Origin: a virus | DNA: 27,631 bases | Strand: one strand, 5' to 3' | Virus record (IMG/VR): IMGVR_UViG_3300042691_003342 | Location: 1-27,631 of that record | Part shown: positions 7,385 through 14,285 of the stretch, one piece after another | Position numbering within the stretch: the first letter of the stretch is position 1 | Layout: each line of letters begins with the position of its first letter | Notes under the pieces: generated by a model | Told to the model about the DNA's origin: nothing | Seen by the model: only the letters and a program-made list of their open reading frames with translations | The model's database searches: none | Position numbers and translations under genes: made by a program

Positions 7385-8286
7385 TGCCAACACTAAACGA
7401 ACTGGTAGACGAGGTAAAGGCTAACCTACAAGGTTACGCACTTCGACAAGATCGTATTACTTATGTCGCTAATCAAAGCGGTCTGACTACAACAAGCACG
7501 GAAATTCAAGTTGGTTCTTCTTCTAACTTGGCAAAGGGTACCATCGAAATTGATGATGAACTTATATGGATTGATTCCTTTGATAAGGCTAACAACACTC
7601 TTAACGTTATTCCAGGGTTTGGTCGTGGCTACCAAGGTACCACTGCAACACCTCACGCACAGTATGCACAAGTTACTCTGGCTCCTACATTCCCACGCAA
7701 CTCCATTAAGAAGGCTATCAACGATACGATCAATAGTTTCTATCCTAAGTTGTGGATTATTAACTCTTACACATTTACCTTTAACGCATCTCAGACTACA
7801 TACCCATTGCCTGATGACTGCGAAGGCGTACTCTTTATCTCGTGGCAGACCACTGGTTCTAGCCAGGAATGGTTACCAGTAAACCGTTGGCGCTTAGATG
7901 GTATGGCAAATGCTGCTACCTTTAATACACAGAATACGATAAACATTTATGAGAACGTACAACCTGGTCGTACAATTCAAGTTTGGTACACAGCAACGCC
8001 TAACACTCTTGACGCAAACACAGATGATTTTGCTGACGTATCTGGCTTGCCTGAGTCTTGCAAGGATGTTGTCGTACTCGGCGCAGCATACAAACTACTG
8101 TCTTATATTGACGCAGGACGAATCAATCTCTCTAGTGCTGAAGCAGATCTAAACGACTCCAAGATCCCATCATCTGCTGGCGTTGCTGCATCTCGTTATA
8201 TCTTTGCTCTATACCAACAGCGTCTTAATGAAGAGGCTCTTAAACTTTCAGACAAGTATCCAATCCGTATCCACTACACTCGATAA
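7384..8286 (+). CDS. Head-tail connector / adaptor-like structural protein
   Basis: A 300-residue protein. Residues about 35-100 form a small beta domain (IEIDDELIWIDSFDK, then GRGYQGTTATPHA). From about 105 a helix (SIKKAINDTINSFYPKLW) is followed by beta strands with YPLPDDCEGVLFISW and a helical C-terminus with ALYQQRLNEEALKLSDKYP. This layout resembles phage adaptor or tail-tubular proteins that sit under the portal, but the match is from memory of general pattern. The start overlaps the stop of the glycosyltransferase gene by one base. The N-terminal domain resembles part of the next protein. Confidence 0.6.
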   Translation: MPTLNELVDEVKANLQGYALRQDRITYVANQSGLTTTSTEIQVGSSSNLAKGTIEIDDELIWIDSFDKANNTLNVIPGFGRGYQGTTATPHAQYAQVTLAPTFPRNSIKKAINDTINSFYPKLWIINSYTFTFNASQTTYPLPDDCEGVLFISWQTTGSSQEWLPVNRWRLDGMANAATFNTQNTINIYENVQPGRTIQVWYTATPNTLDANTDDFADVSGLPESCKDVVVLGAAYKLLSYIDAGRINLSSAEADLNDSKIPSSAGVAASRYIFALYQQRLNEEALKLSDKYPIRIHYTR

Positions 8287-8295
8287 GGCAGACAA

Positions 8296-8940
8296 ATGAC
8301 ACGTAAGTTCTCTAGCATCAGCGTACAAACAACGCTTGCTTCAGGCATTTCTAATACAGCAACAACTATGACAGTGGCTACTGGTACTGGATCTGCTCTT
8401 ATGGGTGGTGTGACACTAGCAACTGGCAACATTGACCAGTTCACAGTAGCCCTTGACCCTGATACACAGAGCGAAGAAATTGTATTTGTTACCGCAGTAT
8501 CTAGTGACACGCTTACAATCGTTCGTGGTCAGGCTGGCTCAAGCGCTATCACGCACTCAGGCGGTGCAACAGTCAAGCACGTACTGACATCTAGTGACCT
8601 TACTGCTTTTGAAGCAGGTCTTAATGAGACTATCCCGCTGAATACACAGACAGGAACTACATACACTCTAGTTGCTGCCGATGCTGGTGACCTAGTTACC
8701 CTTACTAACTCATCTCCAATTACCGTAACTGTGCCAACTAACGCTTCAGTTCCATTTGCAACGGGCTCACAAATTACAATTATCCAGTCTGGCTCAGGCA
8801 ACGTAACAGTTGTTGGAGATACTGGAGTTACAGTTAGTTCAGCAGACGGAGATCTCAAACTTAGAACTCAATGGTCAGCAGCAACTCTTATTAAGACAAA
8901 TACAAATAACTGGGTTCTCATTGGGGATATCAAAGCCTAA
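8296..8940 (+). CDS. Beta-rich virion structural protein
   Basis: A 214-residue, Thr/Ser/Val-rich protein preceded by a weak AAGGCAG site. Residues about 10-100 contain a small beta domain with EEIVFVTAVSSDTLTIVRGQ and AITHSGGATVKHVL, similar in plan to the N-terminal domain of the preceding protein. The second half (ITIIQSGSGNVTVVGDTGV, then NWVLIGDIKA) is the common fibre-type beta domain used for trimerisation or receptor contact. No membrane segments. It probably belongs to the tail. The TAA overlaps the ATG of the next gene. Confidence 0.65.
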   Translation: MTRKFSSISVQTTLASGISNTATTMTVATGTGSALMGGVTLATGNIDQFTVALDPDTQSEEIVFVTAVSSDTLTIVRGQAGSSAITHSGGATVKHVLTSSDLTAFEAGLNETIPLNTQTGTTYTLVAADAGDLVTLTNSSPITVTVPTNASVPFATGSQITIIQSGSGNVTVVGDTGVTVSSADGDLKLRTQWSAATLIKTNTNNWVLIGDIKA

Positions 8941-10100
8941 TGAAACTACCTGGTTCAATAGCATCTTCTAAGAGAGATAAACCTAATGCGCCAACTTCTG
9001 TTTCAGCAACTAACGTTGGAACAGGTCGTGCATACAACAATGGCAGGATAGATGTAACCTTTACCCCACCAGTTTATGATGGTGGCGAGGCTATTACTGG
9101 CTACATCGTTACCTCAACTCCTGGCTCTATCACTGCAACTGGAACAGCATCTCCTATTTCAGTAACTGGTTTAGCATCTAATACTTCGTATACATTTACA
9201 GTATCTGCTATCAACAGCGTTGGAACTGGTACTCCATCTAGTGCATCAAGTGCTGTTACTGCAACTACCGTTCCACAGGCTCCAACTATTGGTACTGCAA
9301 CAGGTGCTAACACAACAGCGTCAGTTGCCTTTACTCCAGGAGCAACAGGTGGCGCGGCTGTCAGCACCTACACCGCTACATCCACACCAAGCAGTATCAC
9401 TGGTTCTGCTGCATCATCTCCTATTACTGTCAGTGGTCTAACCAATGGCACTGGCTATACCTTTACTGTTACAGCAACCAATGCCAATGGAACTTCTCTG
9501 GCATCGGCTGCTTCTAACTCTACAATTCCAGCAACAGTTCCTGTGGCACCTACAATTGGAACCTTGTCTCCTACAGCAAATGTAGCCTATGGATCTACAC
9601 CAACAATGAGTATTTCATTTACTGCAAATGGTGATGGTGGAGCAACGATTACTTCATACAAGTATTCAACCAATGGTGGTACAACTTATGCAACTGCATC
9701 TGGAACTACGAGCCCACTGACATTAGCAACACAGAGTACTGGATCAGCGTTTACTGCTGGAACTTCATACTCTGTACTCCTCAAGGCTGTGAACTCTATA
9801 GGTGATTCATCTGCAAGTAGTGCATCTAATTCGACTAATGCCTGCACAGTTCCTCAAGCACCACAGTCTGCATCTGTATCGTGGACAACTGGTGGTACCA
9901 CAGCAACAGCAACCTTTACTGCTGGCAACTCTGGCGGTAGTGCGATAACTGGATATATCTTTACTGGATTCCCTATCGCTTTCCAGGTAACAGGAGCATC
10001 ATCTCCATTAACAATTACTGGTTTAACACCTTTACCAAGTAATCAAACGTTTGGGCTTTATGCAACAAATGCTTGTGGACAATCACAGAGTGGAGTGTAG
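8940..10100 (+). CDS. Fibronectin type III repeat protein of the virion
   Basis: A 386-residue protein made mostly of four fibronectin type III-like beta-sandwich repeats (about residues 18-110, 111-198, 199-305 and 306-386). Each opens with a Pro-rich VPxAP-like segment and carries an ITGLxxxTxYTFTVxAxNxxG-like strand pair. Phages often carry such domains on tail or capsid proteins, where they are thought to bind cell-surface polysaccharide weakly. There is no anchor or signal sequence. It overlaps the preceding stop and lies just before the large tail protein. Confidence 0.85.
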   Translation: MKLPGSIASSKRDKPNAPTSVSATNVGTGRAYNNGRIDVTFTPPVYDGGEAITGYIVTSTPGSITATGTASPISVTGLASNTSYTFTVSAINSVGTGTPSSASSAVTATTVPQAPTIGTATGANTTASVAFTPGATGGAAVSTYTATSTPSSITGSAASSPITVSGLTNGTGYTFTVTATNANGTSLASAASNSTIPATVPVAPTIGTLSPTANVAYGSTPTMSISFTANGDGGATITSYKYSTNGGTTYATASGTTSPLTLATQSTGSAFTAGTSYSVLLKAVNSIGDSSASSASNSTNACTVPQAPQSASVSWTTGGTTATATFTAGNSGGSAITGYIFTGFPIAFQVTGASSPLTITGLTPLPSNQTFGLYATNACGQSQSGV

Positions 10101-10103
10101 TCA

Positions 10104-12011
10104 ATGGCTTATGGCGATGATATTACCGAGGGAATACCTTACGTACTTTCCAATCCAGTAGGTGCTACTAACTACGCAGCAACTGGAGAAGCCTACGATA
10201 TTGCTATCGCTGGTTTACCGTTCTTCCTTGCAGCATCTGATGATAACCCTTACCGTCGTGTAACAGCGCAGTATCGTAAGCAACAGATTGACCAGACAAG
10301 AGAAGCAGGCGAGCAGTCTATTACTGGTTGGTGGCTACGATCACAGTCATCATTCCACTACGGCGCTGGTATCAAGTTCTTTGAACCTATCCAAGATGAG
10401 TCACTTAGATTCCAGTACACAGAGTCAAAGGGTATAGATGTCTGGACACGAGGACAGGCAACTCTTCTCAACGACACTGCTCTTTTGTACACAGGTTCTA
10501 ATGGAGCACAACTCATTGGTGTCAATGATGGAACCAATGATGTCATCTATGTAACAGATGGCAGTGCATTAAAGAAGATTACAACAGGTGGTACAACAAG
10601 CACCATCACTCAGGCAGGTACGCCTTCTACTATCTATAGCCTTACTACTGATGGAACTAACTACTACTTTATCAATGGTACCCACGTTCATAGAGGCTCT
10701 CTGGGAGCAACCCCTGCCGATACTGAGATCTATAACGCATCTGGTACTACTCGTGCCACTATTCGTTACGTTAAGCAGCGTCTTATCGCTGCTATTGGCA
10801 ACTCTATTTATGAACTAAATGCCAACCACGCATCAGGCTCACTTCCTTCGGCCTTGTATACCCACCCTAACGCTAACTGGGTATGGTCATCTATTGCAGA
10901 AGGACCACAGGCTATCTACGTATCGGGGTATGCTCCTAACGGAACATCATCATCTGTTTTTAAGATTACCTTGGATGCAACAAATCCTAATGCTTTAGGT
11001 TTCCCAACACTTAATACACCTACAGTTATTATTGATATGCCAGTAGGTGAACAGATCAATGACTTTGATGTCTACCTTGGAGCCTATGCAGTCCTTGCAA
11101 CTAGCAAGGGATTCCGTGCTGGTATTGCAGATACTACTGGAGATGTTCAGTATGGTCCATTACTCTTTAGTGATGCAGCGTGTAACGCTATTACGTTCAA
11201 GGATAGTTTTGCTTGGCTTGCTACCACCGTTGATGGCGAAGCAGGATTAGTACGCTGTGATTTATCAACTACAGTCCTAGCAAATAGCCTGTATTTCCCT
11301 TGGGCTTGGGACTTAGTGGCTACTGGTACAACAGTCAAGGCAAGTCAAGTTGCCTTCTTTGGTAACTCAGATCGTCTGGCATTTGTAACTGGCGATACAA
11401 CCTATGCTGAATCTACTACTCAGGTAGTAGCAGAGGGTTACCTGCGTACAGGCTACATCCGCTACAACACACTTGAGTCTAAGATCTATAAACTAATGCA
11501 AGCACGAGTAGATACCACCAATGGTGGACTCGTTGTTGATTCCATTGACAGCCAGAATACTGAGTACACAATTGCTCAGTTCTCACAAGGTGAACTCACG
11601 CCTGAAGTTAACATTAACTACCCACAACAGGCTCAAGAGTATTTAGGATTTAAGTTTACTCTTCTTCGATCATCTACAGATGTAAGCAAGGGGCCATTGT
11701 TTACTGGCTATCAACTCAAAGCATTACCAGCGATCCCACGCCAGCGTCTTATCCAGTACCCACTGTTCTGCTATGACCACGAGAGCGATCACTTTGGGGT
11801 TGAGGTTGGCTACGAAGGCTCTGCCTATGCTCGTATGTCACAGTTAGAAACCGTCGAAAACAACGGAGACAGTATCCGTGTTGAAGACTTTAGAACTGGT
11901 GAGTCCTTCATTGGACTTATCGAAGAGATGGATTTCTCTAACCGTACCCCATCCGATAAGCGATTCTCTGGTTTCGGGGGCTTGCTCTTAGTAACCATTA
12001 GGACGATCTAA
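10104..12011 (+). CDS. Large tail protein, possibly nozzle-type
   Basis: A 635-residue protein. After an N-terminal region with PFFLAASDDNPYRRVTAQY and WWLRSQSSFHYGAGIKFFEP, the middle (about residues 110-420) is a run of short beta repeats with DGTNDVIYVTDG, IYSLTTDGTNYYFINGTHV and similar blade-like strands, suggesting a beta-propeller. The C-terminal third is beta-rich with DRLAFVTGDTTYAESTTQ. Short-tailed phages have a propeller-bearing nozzle protein of this size; assignment here is by size, position and strand pattern only. A minor tail tip protein of a longer tail is the alternative. It overlaps the start of the holin-like gene. Confidence 0.6.
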   Translation: MAYGDDITEGIPYVLSNPVGATNYAATGEAYDIAIAGLPFFLAASDDNPYRRVTAQYRKQQIDQTREAGEQSITGWWLRSQSSFHYGAGIKFFEPIQDESLRFQYTESKGIDVWTRGQATLLNDTALLYTGSNGAQLIGVNDGTNDVIYVTDGSALKKITTGGTTSTITQAGTPSTIYSLTTDGTNYYFINGTHVHRGSLGATPADTEIYNASGTTRATIRYVKQRLIAAIGNSIYELNANHASGSLPSALYTHPNANWVWSSIAEGPQAIYVSGYAPNGTSSSVFKITLDATNPNALGFPTLNTPTVIIDMPVGEQINDFDVYLGAYAVLATSKGFRAGIADTTGDVQYGPLLFSDAACNAITFKDSFAWLATTVDGEAGLVRCDLSTTVLANSLYFPWAWDLVATGTTVKASQVAFFGNSDRLAFVTGDTTYAESTTQVVAEGYLRTGYIRYNTLESKIYKLMQARVDTTNGGLVVDSIDSQNTEYTIAQFSQGELTPEVNINYPQQAQEYLGFKFTLLRSSTDVSKGPLFTGYQLKALPAIPRQRLIQYPLFCYDHESDHFGVEVGYEGSAYARMSQLETVENNGDSIRVEDFRTGESFIGLIEEMDFSNRTPSDKRFSGFGGLLLVTIRTI

Positions 12012-12205
12012 TGCAGGCACAAGACTACGCAACGGTTGCTGTTGCAGTAATGACAATCATCGGTGGCTTTGCTGGCGCAGTTCGTTGGCTAGTAAAGCAT
12101 TACCTTAATGAACTCAAGCCTAATGGTGGCTCAAGCCTAAAGGATTCAGTTAAAAGATTAGAAGACCGCATAGATGACCTGTACCGACTGGTCGCAGAGA
12201 AATGA
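12011..12205 (+). CDS. Putative holin-like small membrane protein
   Basis: A 64-residue protein with a single hydrophobic helix at about residues 6-28 (ATVAVAVMTIIGGFAGAVRW), then a charged helix (SVKRLEDRIDDLYRLVAEK) that looks like a short coiled coil. The one-helix-plus-coil plan matches small phage holins or holin accessory proteins of the XhlA kind in general form. The ATG overlaps the previous stop (TAATG) and the endolysin follows seven bases later, so it heads the lysis cassette. Exact role relative to the second membrane protein at 12736 is unclear. Confidence 0.65.
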   Translation: MQAQDYATVAVAVMTIIGGFAGAVRWLVKHYLNELKPNGGSSLKDSVKRLEDRIDDLYRLVAEK

Positions 12206-12211
12206 GTAACG

Positions 12212-12739
12212 ATGAAACCTGTTGCCAAGAAAGCCACGCCTGCCGCTATTGCTGTACTTCGACAAGCCACGGCGATATCACCTTCTCGGAAGAAAGCCTC
12301 AGATGGATTGCTTCCATCGGCAGCGCACCTCAAACAGAATCCTAATAGCGACCACAACACAGGCTATGCAGTTGATTTAACGCACGACCCTAAGCACAAC
12401 ATTGACTGTGCTGAGATATTTAAGCAGTTACAAAAGGATCCACGAGTTAAGTATTTAATCTTTAACCATAGGATTTGGACACCACAACAGGGTGTTGATA
12501 TCTACACAGGTTCTAACCCGCATACGAAGCACATCCATATATCAATCAACGACAAGTATGGCAGCGATACTTCTGATTGGTTTACTTGGTTAGGTAAGCC
12601 AAAGAAAACCCCTAGAACAATAACAAAAACAGCAATCGCTAAAGTCCAAAAACCGAAAAAGAAGTTAGTCAAGACGGGCAACGACAAGTTGCGTAGCAAG
12701 TCTTTGCTGACATTATTGCTCAAGAAAGGCAAGAAATGA
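12212..12739 (+). CDS. Endolysin, M15-type peptidase
   Basis: A 175-residue cytoplasmic enzyme without signal peptide. The SDHNTGYAVDL motif (His48, Asp55) and the later HTKHIHISI (His107, His109) are the zinc-binding signature of D-Ala-D-Ala carboxypeptidase/L-Ala-D-Glu peptidase family M15, which cuts peptidoglycan stem peptides. The preceding segment has SDGLLPSAAH, typical of the same family in phages. The last 50 residues are very Lys-rich and may bind the anionic cell wall in place of a formal binding domain. It lies between two membrane proteins that would release it. The Shine-Dalgarno is weak, so reinitiation after the preceding stop is likely. Confidence 0.85.
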   Translation: MKPVAKKATPAAIAVLRQATAISPSRKKASDGLLPSAAHLKQNPNSDHNTGYAVDLTHDPKHNIDCAEIFKQLQKDPRVKYLIFNHRIWTPQQGVDIYTGSNPHTKHIHISINDKYGSDTSDWFTWLGKPKKTPRTITKTAIAKVQKPKKKLVKTGNDKLRSKSLLTLLLKKGKK

Positions 12740-12960
12740 ATAAGTTAAAAAAGAAAATACAGAGCAAAGAATTTAAGGCTGCCTTTAAGTCTTACTTGCG
12801 AGCAGTATTAGCATCAGCAGCAGCGATGGGCATTGCATTGCTTACAGATATTGCTCCTGAATATGCCATCCTTATCGGTGGTCTTACGGCTCCCATTGTA
12901 AAATGGGCAGACAAAACTGAGGAAGATTTTGGCCGTAAGTTTGATAAGGCTGCCAAGTAA
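12736..12960 (+). CDS. Putative holin, r1t-like
   Basis: A 74-residue protein beginning with a basic helix (MNKLKKKIQSKEFK), then hydrophobic segments at about residues 22-40 (YLRAVLASAAAMGIALLT) and 43-58 (EYAILIGGLTAPIVKW), and a charged tail. This layout resembles actinophage r1t-type holins. Its ATG overlaps the endolysin stop (ATGA). It is the last gene before a strong terminator, so it closes the late operon. Whether this or the gene at 12011 is the true holin cannot be decided here; a holin plus antiholin pair is possible. Confidence 0.7.
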   Translation: MNKLKKKIQSKEFKAAFKSYLRAVLASAAAMGIALLTDIAPEYAILIGGLTAPIVKWADKTEEDFGRKFDKAAK

Positions 12961-12977
12961 TTAAACATTGACTGCGA

Positions 12978-13024
12978 GGCACAAGAGGCTCACCCCGAAA
13001 GGGGTGGGCTTCTTTTTTTGTGCC
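12978..13024 (+). terminator. Rho-independent terminator of the rightward late operon
   Basis: A 12-bp stem (12985-12996 with 13001-13012, two G-U pairs) is capped by a GAAA tetraloop and followed by seven Ts at 13013-13019. An outer arm, GGCACAA at 12978-12984 with TTGTGCC at 13018-13024, can extend pairing across the U-tract. It lies between convergent operons. The opposite strand has no comparable T-run, so it should act mainly rightward. Confidence 0.85.
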
Positions 13025-13030
13025 ACAAAA

Positions 13031-13381
13031 CTAATTAATGCCTGAGTTGCTATCCCCTGAGAGGTGCGTTTTAAGCCTGTGGCAGTTAGCACAGAGGGTT
13101 TGGAGGTTGGCTGGATCATTGTTAAAGCGGTCACCGTCTATGTGGTCTACATCCAACTGGCTGATATGTACTGGCTTGAAGTCACAGTGCTCGCAGTAAT
13201 CTTTACGGTGAGCGTGGTAAGGAGAACGTGCCTTCATCTGATTGATCTTGTAGATAGTATTACAACGGTACCTACCTGATACTGGCTTAGACTTATCTCG
13301 TATCTTTATTCTTGTGGGGCCACAAACTGAGCACAATCCTGTGCGTTCTTCTTCGTTAATCTCAGAGAGTTTGTGCTTCAT
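13031..13381 (-). CDS. HNH endonuclease
   Basis: A 116-residue protein whose C-terminal half is an HNH nuclease. It shows CEHCD (Cys63, Cys66), the DVDHIDGDRFNN core (His80 as general base), ANLQTLCANCH (Asn92, Cys97, Cys100, His101) and a trailing RLKT. Two more Cys in CSVC at residues 17-20 could form an extra zinc site. HNH enzymes in phages act in packaging or as free-standing homing endonucleases. The gene sits in a leftward island between late and replication modules, not beside the terminase, which favours a homing or mobile role. It overlaps the upstream zinc-ribbon gene by 20 bases and its Shine-Dalgarno is weak. Confidence 0.85.
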   Translation of the reverse strand: MKHKLSEINEEERTGLCSVCGPTRIKIRDKSKPVSGRYRCNTIYKINQMKARSPYHAHRKDYCEHCDFKPVHISQLDVDHIDGDRFNNDPANLQTLCANCHRLKTHLSGDSNSGIN

Positions 13382-13658
13382 CTTTATCTACTGGACAGGG
13401 AACAACTACTAGATTCCCACAGTTGACACAGGTTGCATCTAAGAAGTACCAGACCAGTTCGTAATCTTCAAAGGAACACATAACATTAAAGACTTGTGAG
13501 CCGCAGGGACAGACGTGTACTGGACCTAGACCTCGTAGATCAGAACCAAATTTATCTGGTAGTTTGTGCCTAAATTTCGGCAGCCTTGGTAGACGGAACC
13601 GCACAGTCAGTACTGCACCATCGTGCCCTTCTAGGGCACCCTGTTTTATTCGCCTCAC
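13362..13658 (-). CDS. Conserved phage zinc-ribbon protein
   Basis: A 98-residue protein starting at GTG 13658. It carries two Cys pairs, CPC at residues 50-52 and CVNC at 77-80, that should form a zinc ribbon around a GPVHVCPCGSQVFNVMCSF core. I recall similar small proteins in actinophages and other environmental phages but know of no function. The start is uncertain: a second in-frame GTG (residue 19) would give a shorter protein, but a TACAAT box seven bases before GTG 13658 fits leaderless initiation. Its first codons also span a small hairpin (13623-13639). Confidence 0.65.
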   Translation of the reverse strand: MRRIKQGALEGHDGAVLTVRFRLPRLPKFRHKLPDKFGSDLRGLGPVHVCPCGSQVFNVMCSFEDYELVWYFLDATCVNCGNLVVVPCPVDKDEAQTL

Positions 13659-13671
13659 GGCTCATATTGTA
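13656..13671 (-). promoter_or_regulatory. Leaderless-type -10 box for the zinc-ribbon gene
   Basis: On the minus strand TACAAT (13671-13666) is followed by seven bases and then GTG at 13658. A -10 box at this distance places transcription start at or next to the start codon, and there is no Shine-Dalgarno. Leaderless mRNAs are common in Actinobacteria. No clear -35 is visible. Confidence 0.5.
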
Positions 13672-13681
13672 GTAACTAGTA

Positions 13682-13702
13682 GTGTCGCTAACGCGACGAC
13701 AC
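13682..13702. promoter_or_regulatory. Inverted repeat between divergent promoters (candidate operator)
   Basis: GTGTCG (13682-13687) and CGACAC (13697-13702) form a dyad with a second nested one, GTCGC-TAAC-GCGAC (13684-13697). It lies between the two opposed -10 boxes, in the -35 region of both, where a single regulator could act on both genes. The same TGTCG half-site occurs in the palindrome at 13682 and at 23558. Confidence 0.45.
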
Positions 13703-13714
13703 GCCGATCTCTAG

Positions 13715-13728
13715 TATGATTCTACCTA
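13715..13728 (+). promoter_or_regulatory. Leaderless-type -10 box for the HslV-like gene
   Basis: TATGAT (13715-13720) is followed by seven bases and the ATG at 13728, the same geometry as on the opposite strand. The ATG at 13716 lies inside the box and is therefore an unlikely start. No Shine-Dalgarno precedes 13728. The -35 region has no clear match to TTGACA. Confidence 0.5.
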
Positions 13729-14285
13729 TGACAACAATCGCAGCGCTTGAGGGAATCGATTACGCTGTACTAGTAGCAGACTCACAGATCACAGAAGATA
13801 ATCTCGTGACACTTGCAACTAGTACACCCAAGATCGTTGAGGTAGGTAAGTACCTGATAGGTATCTCAGGGGACACAAGGCCAGGAGATATCCTTGCCTA
13901 TAACTGGAAGCCACCGTTGTATCGTGGCGAAGATCCAGCACAGTTTATGGGACGCAAGATCATTCCCAGTATTAACCAAGCATTTGCAGACAACAACTAC
14001 GACTACAACAAGGCGGACAAAGATGGTGGTTTCGATTATCTCATTGCTTTTAACGGCAATATCTTTCGTATTGCTTGTGATCTCTCTTTTTTCCAAGCAA
14101 ATCACGGAGCGTATGGCATTGGTAGTGGGGGTCAACTTGCTCTTGGCTACCTGTATTCAATTGTCAAACCTGATATGGAGTTAGCCTACGCCAAGCGACA
14201 CGCACGAAAGGCAGTAGAGATTGCATCAGTACTTGACGCGAACACTGGTAAGCCCATACAGTTAGTGGTCCAGGAAAGGATGTAA
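13728..14285 (+). CDS. HslV/proteasome-beta-like N-terminal-nucleophile hydrolase
   Basis: A 185-residue protein beginning MTTIAALEGIDYAVLVADSQ. Removal of Met by methionine aminopeptidase would expose Thr as nucleophile without a propeptide, as in HslV. In that numbering Thr1, Asp17, Lys34, Gly47, Ser132 (in GIGSGGQLALG) and Asp169 (in SVLDANTG) fall at or close to the classical proteasome beta positions Thr1, Asp17, Lys33, Gly47, Ser129 and Asp166. The C-terminal helix pair and strand (RKAVEIASVLDANTGKPIQL) also fit the fold. A peptidase assembled as a ring is expected of the family; whether it pairs with a host ATPase is unknown. An upstream in-frame ATG at 13716 adds four residues and would spoil the N-terminal Thr, so 13728 is chosen. 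The Cas4-like gene follows without a gap. Confidence 0.85.
   Translation: MTTIAALEGIDYAVLVADSQITEDNLVTLATSTPKIVEVGKYLIGISGDTRPGDILAYNWKPPLYRGEDPAQFMGRKIIPSINQAFADNNYDYNKADKDGGFDYLIAFNGNIFRIACDLSFFQANHGAYGIGSGGQLALGYLYSIVKPDMELAYAKRHARKAVEIASVLDANTGKPIQLVVQERM

Noticed and set aside
12202-12345. 47-codon Cys-rich frame at the endolysin start
   Set aside because: It lies fully inside the endolysin in another frame and has no independent support, despite an ATGA overlap.
13623-13647. Small hairpin followed by TGTTTTATT, possible rightward terminator
   Set aside because: It lies within the start of the zinc-ribbon gene and no rightward gene ends before it; it was kept only as a note.
13716-13727. 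Upstream in-frame ATG of the HslV-like gene
   Set aside because: It lies within the predicted -10 box and would move Thr away from the N-terminus.
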